DNA from: Fonsecaea monophora
Taxonomy: Eukaryota; Ascomycota; Eurotiomycetes; Chaetothyriales; Herpotrichiellaceae
Assembly (NCBI RefSeq): GCF_001642475.1
Contig: NW_019174022.1
Coordinates: 62,001-126,000 of the forward strand
Reading direction: 5' to 3'
Length of the DNA stretch: 64,000 bases
Shown here: positions 55,174 through 64,000 of the stretch, piece after piece
Layout of the letters: each line of letters opens with the position of its first letter
Position numbering within the stretch: position 1 is the stretch's first letter
Notes under the pieces: generated by a model
Databases searched by the model: none
Told to the model about the DNA's origin: nothing
The model's input: the letters and a program-made list of their open reading frames with translations, nothing else
Translations under genes and position numbers: made by a program

Positions 55174-57010
55174 TCACTCCCCAGGAGGCACCCGATAGAC
55201 CATCTGCGGCGAGTGGAGCGTTCCCCCTTCTCTAAGTTCGACCACCTGGTTCCACAGGTCTCTGTGCTGTCTGTCATCCTGGTGCTCATGCCATATAACC
55301 TGTTTGAGACTGGCCTTCATGCCTTCCCAGGAATGGATCCCCAGGTCCGCCGCCGTGTCTGCGAGCTGGCTCACGAACCATTTGCGCTGCGCTGGGCCGC
55401 AGGGACAGGTGCCGCCGACGGACAGGAGCCACAGCAGCAGGTTTGAGCTTACCCCGCCTCGTTCGGTCAGGGGCCGCAGTGTGGCTAGCAGGTCGTGCTG
55501 GGCCGTGCTCACCAGGAGAGAGGGGTCGGGCTGGTGCCCACACCATTGGGCGAAGACATGGATTATCAGGGCGTGACGACACGCTGCCGTGATGGTCCTC
55601 TCGTAGCTGCCCATCAGCAGGTCCGGGACCGGGAGGGTGAGTAGTCGCTGCAAAGTCGCGCACAGAAAGGTCAATACCCCCTGGTATTCCGTGGCCGAGC
55701 TACAGTCCTGGGCTGTCTGGTAAGTCATGGCGAGCATACGGATGTTCAGCATGAGCTCTGCGTACTCTGCCAAAACACCATGGGCATGGAAATCGAGTCG
55801 GCTCGGGTTCAAGCCATCTACGTTCGTACTGCGGAGGTCATGGGTGGCGTGAAGGCTCTGGTAGAACCATAGAGGCCGCTGTACGACTGCCCGTGCATCG
55901 CACGACGGGAAATCGACATCAGCTGTGGCGACGAACATGCTGGATATGAACCATCAGTGTCCAAGATGACAGGTGGTCGGATTTCGATGGGTAACTCACC
56001 AGAACAGCATGTTTGCAATAGTCGGGTTTGACATGCGAATTGACTCTAACCCGCCTCGGACCTCGAGCATTTGTTTCAGGCCTGACACGTGAATGCGAGA
56101 GAGACGCAGACTGCCTTTTTCGTGCTGCCAGACCTGTTAGTCTCTCCGTTGTCAGACGCACAAGCGCTCTCACTTCGTGCGTAGAACTAGACATACCTCA
56201 ACGACTGCAACTCCCGCAACGGCCGCCAACGTCTCGTCAGAGACACAGCCCGGGAAGGGCTCGTTGATCCTATTCTGTATCAGGTCCATGCAGAGCTTGG
56301 AGAGCCGTATGCACCTCACACGTTCTTTCGGCGGCAAGTGCTGCTCCAACCGAAAGGCGCTGACAAGCAGGGTGACGTGAAACAAGGTTGTGTCCTTTGT
56401 TATCAAGGGCGCGAAGAATTCCAGCACTGGGTTGAGAGTCGGCGTGGGGTAGTAGGGGAATACATTGAAGATGTGGGACGAGAAGTCTTGCAGGGATGTG
56501 GCCCTATAGTTAGCATACTGGTGAGGGTATTCTGGAGGAAATGAATTCCACTCACACGTCCCCATTAGGAGACTTATGTCCGGCTCCGGAGAGGGAGGAT
56601 GCTGTGTGAAGGGGTCGAATGTCGACGATCCAGACCTGGACAGGGCGAAAGGGCCGGCATTTCCATGTTGCAGGCGAGCTTTGGGCAGGATGGGAACCCT
56701 CCTCGGCGTACTCCTCGGCTCCTCCACAGCAGGTCTTTTCGAAGTCGTTGGTTCGTCCGCCGAGGAACTCTGATCCCCGTAGTCACACTGTTGGATGTTG
56801 GCATAGTGGATGACGCACTTGTCACAGACCGGGCGTTTCTCGTCACACTGTCCAGTCAAGCGTGTCAAAATCGGTGAGAACAGAGTGGACACGATGCCTT
56901 TTCGGGGACTTTACTTTGACTTTTCTCTGCTTACAGTTCTTGCACCCTGTGCGTGACTTTTGATGCGCCCTGCGTGGGGCGGGGTGTGGAGGTTGTGATT
57001 CTGGTGACAT
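55174..57010 (-). CDS. Zn2Cys6 transcription factor with fungal TF (PF11951-like) domain
   Basis: Five exons (56915-57010, 56558-56847, 56197-56503, 56000-56133, 55174-55939) join in frame to give 530 residues. The zinc cluster, CKNCKQRKVKCDEKRPVCDKC followed by VIHYANIQQC, is split by the first intron, a common position. A Pro/Ser-rich linker follows. The effector region begins HIFNVFPYYPTPTLNPVLEF and continues through LLVSAFRLEQHLPPKERV and SDETLAAVAGVAVVE, which resembles the fungal-specific domain seen with PF11951. The second intron (56504-56557) is 54 bp, a multiple of three, without an in-frame stop; it has a good branch and acceptor (GCTAACTATAG), but retention would add 18 residues. 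The gene is divergent from the GHKL/pseudo-methyltransferase gene at 58099 with 1.1 kb between. Confidence 0.9.
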
Positions 57011-58098
57011 CAGGCGGTGGACACATATATGGTCAAAGCCTTAGCGTTAGGACAGACAAAAAAAATGGACAGGTGTTGAAGTCGAGATAGTGTCGGGTTT
57101 GAGACCTGGCATACACAGAGAGGAGATGTTGGGCTTCATATACCCTCAAGCCGGGACCATTTTCGTGTCCAACCCTCACCACGAGGCTGTGAGAGTCAAG
57201 GAGAGTGGTAGACGCTAATCCGTGTTGATCAACACAACCGGGCGGGGTCTGCAGCTAGTTTCAGTCACGGACGCTAAGTCAGCCGAGTTGCTGACTGCTT
57301 TATCATTTGTCGACAACTCGCGGAACCTGTGTTCCGAAGTCGTTGAACCTTGCTCAGCAGGTGGAGGCGGCGGGAGGCAGAAAACTTTCCGGCGTCAAAC
57401 CAGTAAACTGCGTCTTGTGTGACCCACTAACCAATGTTACCTGTTGAGAGACAGTGCACCCTGTTAGAGAGAGAGAGAGAGAGGACTCTCTTTCTCTTCA
57501 CCCACTGCCTCCAACCTCGAAACCTCTTCACGCATCCCGAAAAAGGGCCAACCCTCCTGGTGCCAGTAACCCTCAAGAAAATGCTTCTTCTACATCGTGC
57601 CTCGACCAGCCTCGTCTGATTCTGCTGGAACCACGATTGAGAAGACCTTCTGTAGGCTGACAAGATTAGGGACGACCCCCACGGCTAGGTGAATTCAACA
57701 CTGCGAAAACCCCTCTGCCGTTACCCCCGACACGCACTTCATCGTACAATTCCGCCTCTCCAGCCTCGCAGCAGCGTGGATTACACTCGAACGAGGTGCT
57801 GGTTGAAAACTGCCACGAAATTATCTTAAGCACTCCGCACTCGCTCTCACCTCTCTTTCAAACTGCGCTCGCCTAGACTTTTCTTACCAACGTCCAGCCA
57901 AGTTTTTCAATAGCAGGACCTCTTGAGCCTTGAACTCTTCTCTTGAAGCCTGTTCACAACTACATCGGGATACTTATCTACGCACTTTTCTCCCTCGTCC
58001 GAGCTATCCTGACTCCACCTTGAGTTATCTGTCAAATCTACACCTCTTCCACTGTTGTCTACTACGCCTTCGGTGTGCTTTCACCAGTGAAGTTCAAT
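57011..58098. promoter_or_regulatory. Divergent promoter, Zn2Cys6 regulator / GHKL-methyltransferase-like gene
   Basis: This 1.1-kb region holds both promoters and the long C/T-rich leader of the plus-strand gene (about 57480-58098). It contains a (GA)n run at 57466-57484. No supported coding frame. Confidence 0.5.
57466..57484. repeat. (GA)n microsatellite
   Basis: Nineteen bases of uninterrupted alternating A and G in the promoter region of the gene at 58099. Confidence 0.9.
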
Positions 58099-61000
58099 AT
58101 GAAGTTCGAGGACGATGGAGAGGAATTCCACACCTCACACTCTCAGTTCGAAGATAATGACGATGGAGGGGGTTTCTACACCTCAGAACCTCAGTTCGAT
58201 GATCGTGACGATCGTGACGTGCTAAAACCTGGCGTCCACCATCTGGGCCTGACCAAGACTTTCACACCCGCGTGGGGTCCCAGAGATGCCTTCAGAGAGT
58301 TCTACCAAAACTGGTAGGGAAATCATGCCGTGCTTGTGGCTTCTAGTTGTTTGAGTCTCTGACATGGCGCAGGAAGGATGGCATTATTGAGTCATTCGGA
58401 GTCGATCCTCATTCGATAAAACCCATTTTTGTCAGGAACGATGACGAGGAGATCCACATCACCGTATCTGACAATACCGCCGCCAGTATGGCCTCAGGGA
58501 GAGGACGTCCGCTTGGCTACATCAGATTTCAGGCCAAGCAGGGCAGTCTAGAGCTGACAAACTTCAGAGCCAAACTTGATCGGAAACATCTGGACCTGGG
58601 TGAGACCAGTAAGCGGGGTAACAAGGCACTGGCCGGAGGTCACGGTGAAGGGTTCAAGCTGGCTGCGCTTGTGATGCGACGCAATGGTCATTCCGTCAGA
58701 TTTGAGACAAACTCTTTCTGCTGGAATTTCAACTTTCGAGGGACTCGCCCTCGCCTTTGTTGCGTCTTGAGTGAACCGGGACCCAAGTTGATCCGCGAGC
58801 AGCGAGAGGAATACAAAAGACGCCTAATGGCAGGCGATACCCAACGAGGCCTCACCTCTCACATCTGGGAAGACATGACGGTAAAGATAGGGAAGTCCAG
58901 AGATAGAGAAGGCTCTCAGAAGGTCTCAGAGGAAGACTTCCGAAAGTGGATGGAGGTCTCTATCGATCTGGATCCTCCTGAATCCACCGGGATTGTTCGC
59001 ACCACCACAGGAGACCTCATACTCGATCCTCGCTTTCGTGGTCGCATTTACCTCCATGGGCTTCTTGTGTCTCAGACCTCTGACGATGCGCAGAATGACG
59101 AAGGCCTTTGCTTCGGCTATAATTTCTACGAAGGCACCATCAACCGGGACCGCCAGCGGATGGCAAGCCCACATGAAGAAGCTAAAGCCTTGGCTAGTAT
59201 CTGGACGCAGGCTATTCAGCTAAAGGGAGATTCGGTCATCGATGCCTTCGTCAAACTATTCGCCGAGGATGAAGCGGCACGCGATGTCGAACATTCCTAC
59301 AAGTTCATATCTCGATTGACGGCACAGAGCATCTGCAGACGCCTGAAAGAGTCCCAGCCAGATGCATTCTTCTACTCGGAAAGAGATGCGTCTCGACAGA
59401 ACGCCACCACAGATGTGAGTAACATGGTTAGATGTGTCAATCTGCGAAAAGCTGACCCCTTCCTCAGGAGGACATAATCTTGACAGAGCTCAAAAAGAAA
59501 CCCTTGAAGCTAGGGAAGAAACTCTGGACGATCCTCAGACAAGAGCCGCCTCTGATGAGGACGCCCCTCGAGGAGAGAGATCACTTGTTCGGGACATCAC
59601 AACCCATAAAGCCAGACATGGACATATTTAGCCTCAGCATCATCCACGCATTGAATGGCTCATTCGCTCAGGACCCAAGGATGGGAAACATCCGAATTGA
59701 GTTTGTCGACGGAGCTAACACCGACATCGACCTTCTCTACTCGAGTGATCAGGCTCTGCTGCAAATACATGCAAAGTGGCTCGACGTTGTCCGCGTACAC
59801 CAAGAATCCAGTTGCGAGTTCTTTCAAGTTGCTGGACAACAGATGACTGACGAAAGTGCCTTCTTCTGCGACCATGTCGTCCAGGATCTGCTAGAGGCCG
59901 CTTTCGACGAAATCCGCGAGCAGCTCGAACTGACCCCGGTAACCGCCGCGCGTCTTCGACGACAAGCTGTGGAGTATCTCCGAAAAATGCCACGGGCTAT
60001 CAAAATGAGTAGCGCGAATGGGGGCAGGAAGATAAAGGTGGAATGGGCTGGCAACGAGAGTGGAGCTTTCATGTTAAGATATGGGGCCAATATCCACTAC
60101 TGGGTCACCCTCCATAAAGAGCGCTCATGTCGACAAAGAAAGACGGAGGTCTTGAATGTGGCCGGTAAAGTCACATTCATTTTCTGTGTTGGCAGTTCTA
60201 ACACATCCTTCAGGAGTCAGGTTCTCAGAGCCCAGTCAAGCCTCTGGACAACCCGAACAAGCAGAGGGCCCCTGCGATTGCCCGACTCGAACAGTGTCGC
60301 AAGCTCATTCTGAAGTCATCTTCGATGGCTTAGATCCCAGTGAGGTTTATTTTCCGATGGTATCAAGAGCGGAGGCACCCTCCTTTTTCGGACTGCCGCC
60401 AACCTCAGTCGATGAGGTCTCGGACACGGACATGGACATCCACATGGACTTGGACTTGGAACCAGAACCCTGCTTAAAATCCGACACATCGGAAGATGAT
60501 AGTGATGTTGGTCAGGAGTCAAGAGTCCCTCCACGCGACCATCCACAGGTCCATCCACGGGTCCATCCATGGGCCCCTAACCTTGTCGGTCGTCCAAAGG
60601 TTAATTCATTGGAGACAACGAGACTGCAAAAAGATGAACAAGATTGGCTGGCGTGGCATCGACAACACCTCCAGTCAGGCTCTTCTTCGGTGCCACGGGA
60701 GTCTTCTCAGGTATGTCTCTACCTATAACCTAACGTCTGATGTGGTTCGAGAAGACTGACTGATGCCTGCAGTTGGATGTAATGTTGCTTTTTGCACTTC
60801 TCTCCGAAGACCTGAATATTACTTTCGAGAAAAACCACTACTACCGCATCCAATTGGGAGACGAAGAAGGTGAACAGATCATCCTTGTTCACGATATCTC
60901 ACAGAGTATCAATATCCCCTCGGAAAGGAGATATTTCTTCCGTGTTACCAAGTACTCGGCCCTCAGCTCTATCCTTCCATATGAGCAGCCTAGAGAGATT

Positions 61001-62530
61001 GGAAACCCAGCATTGGTTGATCAAGAAGTGGTTTTGCACTTCAGTAACTTTGACAAGATGCGAACGTCACAGGATGCAGAGACCATTTCCCTTGACGATA
61101 TTCGATCTGCACAGCGGGTGAGCACTGGCATCAGTCATGTTTCCCGGTATCATCCAGGTTTGTCTCGTGGGTCAGCGTCTCTAATCTCGCTGACATGCTA
61201 CTAGACATGGACCCCCAAAGACTCTTCTGTCGGTTTGCCGTGTCCAAGGCATCTACAGATGGTGGTGTTACCACGACAACACCATTGGCATCCCATCTCT
61301 TACTGCATGATGGTTATCATCGGGAGAGACCCAGCCTTCGCAGTGACGTTGTGCCGGTAGCATTTGACCTAAGCCCCTCCGTCTTGGGTGTTTCGGAAGG
61401 ATTTGCAGGGATGGGCTTCAAGATTCAGGCAGCGTTTGGGCTAGACGAATCGAGACACCATACATGGCGGGTACGAGTCCGAGCCGTGTGACAGAGACCC
61501 ATGTGCGAGAGACTAACGATTCTAGAACCGACACCTCGTGGCTACATGCTTTGACGGTACGATTTGCAATGTGTTGAAGGACTTTGACTCTGGGAGACTC
61601 CTACCGCCACCGCAACCAATTCCCGCGCCTCCAAAGGTGCTTCTCTTCGCGCCCGAACATCAATGCTTCAGACTAAACACGCAGAATCATCAGATGCCGA
61701 CGTTGCTCCAGTTTCTCAAACCCCTCGACGGTGTTGACAAGGCTGTAGAGGTATTAAAACCCGATTTCGTCGTCATGTTATTGCCTCTGGCTGTTTGCCA
61801 TCCATCGGCAGTTGTGAGATTCTCCAGTACGCGTCTCGGACTTCTCGAGCGGGGATTTGCTGTCCACTCGATGGTGATCTCACTAAGAGATTATGGACTC
61901 CCGCAAGAACGGAGCATTCTTACAGTCGTAGCATCGCCCTTTGGCGTGCCTCTATCCTGGAAGTTTGACCGCTATACTACGAGATCTGAACAGCCTAGCA
62001 CAATTGGCAGCTTGATTGAAGACTTGGCTTTTAAGAATCCTCGCGTTCGGACTGATTCGAATACTGGGTTTGTGTGCTTGCGTCCGGCCGTGGAGGGCTC
62101 TGAGGCCGAAGCGTCCACGGTTAGCCATGTCTACAATCACTACACAGGCATTCGCGTTGCGTCTGACGCCGAGACCATCTCAATGGCCGGCTCTATCCCT
62201 TTCTCCCTGTTCAACGATCAGAAACAGTGGATCCATCCAGGTAAGTTTTGCTTACACTTCACGCACGATTGGCTGGCCGGCTGACGCGTCGCCATAGTCC
62301 GACAAGACCGGGTAACTGTCCGCGAGCTCGCCCGTGTACAAGGCATTCCCGATGAATTGCAATTTCTCGGTTCAAGAGAAGAGCAGTACGAAACAGTTTG
62401 CAAAGCCATTCCTCCGGTTGTGACCAAAATGATTGCGCATACAATCTTTAAAGCGATTGGATACTCGCGGGTTGTCACTGTCAGTGTTGCAGAGGCAAGC
62501 CCCAGAAGAAACAAGAGAGCTAGAGCATAG
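58099..62530 (+). CDS. GHKL-type ATPase fused to BAH-like and degenerate C5-cytosine methyltransferase domains
   Basis: Eight exons (58099-58313, 58373-59414, 59468-60164, 60214-60710, 60773-61157, 61205-61470, 61526-62240, 62298-62530) join in frame to give about 1349 residues. The acidic N-terminus has an internal duplication (residues 10-37). The GHKL-type ATPase region has a helix RDAFREFYQNW (N-box-like) and LAGGHGEGFKLAAL near 158-171, the glycine-rich lid. Residues 420-815 are a poorly conserved middle with an acidic linker. Residues 818-955 have a BAH-like pattern (YYRIQLGDEEGEQIILVHDI, YFFRVTKYSAL, DPQRLFCRFAV). From about 995 the order follows a C5-methyltransferase: motif I as AFDLSPSVLGVSEGFAGMGF, motif VIII as DYGLPQERSILTVVAS and motifs IX-X as RVTVRELARVQGIPDEL with AIPP. 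The catalytic Pro-Cys of motif IV is replaced (LLFAPEHQCFRL) and the Glu-Asn of motif VI is absent, so DNA methylation activity is unlikely. Probably nuclear (basic tail RRNKRARA). The exon 5-6 join uses a GTTTGT donor and is the least certain. Confidence 0.85.
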
Positions 62531-63660
62531 TAAGATGAGGAAGACTGTGGAAGTGAGAAGCGGTGAAGAAGTAGGTGGACTGATTGAGAACATGACGCCT
62601 CTCGACGGATGCTGCCTGGCGTGGCTCGGACGGTGCTTCAAGTCCTGTTGGTTATTTACACTGAGCGTTTGCTGTCACGATTGACACGAGTGCCGAGTGA
62701 TCGCTCCATTGTGGATGCTGATTGGGGTCAAGATGGTTCCCGTCATATCGTCATTTCGTTTCATCCATCTTGCCCACAACCAGAGCCTCTGTCGCTGGCC
62801 ACATCACATTCGTTGCGGTATCTTCATTGGATAAGAAGGGGAAAGCAAACACATGGCCAGAATGACAACGATGGAGTTTTGCTGAGCTTTTTTACTGATT
62901 GGCCCTTGCCTGACTTTTTGATCTGTTGATGAAGGATATATTCCAATCAATACATGCCACGGCGGCTCAGAGCGCGCAGATGCAGATGGATATGCAGATG
63001 AAGCTCACCAAAACTACCTCTTTACTTTGGACATCTGGTTCACCTCATCATCTAGTCGTGCTGGTACGGGTTCCAAGGTACTTAAACCCTCCCTGCTTCC
63101 TCTCTTCCCAGATTCTATTTCCTTCCCTCTCTCTATATATAGTTATACCTTCCTGCTTCACCTCTTTTCCTTCGGGTGCGGTATCCCCCGTTTCCTCACA
63201 GCCATGAGCATGCCCTTGCGACCTCCCCCTATCAGCTCATCCACGAAGCAGGACTTGTCTTTTTCGAATCCTGACCAACCACCTTCGAAGTTGCGGACCC
63301 CGACGGAAAAAGACTTCCATTTTCGGACACATTTCAGCTCTCCCCTCTAGTGTTCAATCACCGCACGAGCAAGAACATTGTGCACCGCGATCAATAGGAG
63401 ATTGCATACCCGGGTCACCATTTCGGAACCGACTCTACTCTATTCGACTTCACCCACTCTGAAGGAGGGCTCTCCTCTGGGGAACGCTGGTCCCACTCAA
63501 TCGCGATGCCTCCCGACAAGCCACCACCACGTCTTACTCGGAAATAATCATACGGCATACAGGCATCCCAGAATTTCCAGCAGATGACTTTCCGGCAGAC
63601 GGGCATACTCGGAGTTTTTCGATCCTGCGGTAAAGGTCCCTATACACCACGAACCCCATG

Positions 63661-63673
63661 TATATATATATAT
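63661..63673. repeat. (TA)n microsatellite
   Basis: Thirteen alternating T/A bases in non-coding DNA. Confidence 0.8.
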
Positions 63674-63894
63674 CTATATGCGGTGACTGTTCTACACCCT
63701 ATCCCGGTCATCTATCTCGATTTCCCGGATTCCATAGTGCGGCGGTGTGACAATACCCACGAGAGGTCTCCTCTCGCGAGTCTCACCTGCTCCTGATGAT
63801 CTGCGGACCGGTCGAAAAGGTCGCCTGACACGAGAAGACCAAAGGAAGCCCGATTGCCGTTCTGGGCAGGGTTGGTATGCACTTTGTTGTGCGC

Positions 63895-63912
63895 GGACGG
63901 ACGGACGGACGA
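63895..63912. repeat. (GGAC)n tetranucleotide repeat
   Basis: Four copies of GGAC head to tail, followed by degenerate copies, near the right edge. Confidence 0.85.
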
Positions 63913-64000
63913 CCGACCTTTTCTGCTGGGACACTCCAAAGCAGATGATCTGGTCAATTGGGACAATCACTCGTTTACACACATACACAAGTACACAAAG

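Larger units (their letters stand above)
62531..64000. other. 3' flank to window end, no gene confirmed
   Basis: A TATA-like run with a C/T-rich leader lies at 63120-63180, followed by an ATG at 63204 that opens 48 codons. An open segment near 63405-63546 reads like protein (EIAYPGHHFGTDSTLFDFTH) but has no start. These may be early exons of a gene running off the window; they could not be joined. Confidence 0.4.

Noticed and set aside
63204..63546. Possible early exons of a gene running off the right edge
   Set aside because: Two protein-like segments could not be joined by consensus splice sites.

Overview
The window is nuclear DNA from a filamentous ascomycete (Pezizomycotina). Evidence: introns of about 45-70 bp with GT-AG ends and CTRAY-like branch points, three Zn2Cys6 regulators, a fused HIS4-type histidine enzyme, a kinesin-8, a Munc13-like protein and fungal-only families such as DUF6594. 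Coding sequence is moderately GC-rich and genes lie on both strands, with no rRNA, tRNA, CRISPR or intact transposon recognised. The class cannot be fixed from the sequence alone. All gene models were spliced by eye; exon joins were checked for reading frame but not against transcripts or homologues.

Layout. 1.8-8.5 kb: a dienelactone hydrolase, then a DUF6594 membrane protein flanked by two poorly conserved genes with retropepsin-like segments. 8.5-11.8 kb: no gene recognised, with short tandem repeats. 11.8-19.6 kb: a protein with a degenerate RRM-like region, a mitochondrial proline dehydrogenase and a kinesin-8. 20.2-28.2 kb: a berberine-bridge-type flavin oxidase, an ankyrin + von Willebrand A protein, methionine sulfoxide reductase A, a small charged protein and an SDR dehydrogenase. 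29-40.7 kb: a Munc13/C2 protein, a Baeyer-Villiger-type monooxygenase, a cytochrome P450 and ribosomal protein eS21. 41.5-50.6 kb: phenylalanyl-tRNA synthetase alpha chain, an MFS drug-type transporter divergent from a Zn2Cys6 regulator, and the HIS4-type trifunctional enzyme, whose promoter carries a Gcn4/CpcA-type site. 51-57 kb: a second Zn2Cys6 regulator, a bZIP regulator and a third Zn2Cys6 regulator. 58.1-62.5 kb: the most unusual gene, an eight-exon ORF of about 1349 residues joining an N-terminal GHKL-type ATPase, a BAH-like middle region and a C-terminal domain that follows the C5-cytosine methyltransferase layout but has lost its catalytic motifs.

Most genes are housekeeping or single-function and do not form an obvious biosynthetic cluster. 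Three redox enzymes (20.2, 33.9 and 37.4 kb) are scattered. The clearest functional pair is the MFS transporter with its divergent regulator. The strongest candidate for an undescribed system is the GHKL-ATPase/pseudo-methyltransferase fusion, which would be expected to act on chromatin or genome defence without methylating DNA itself.
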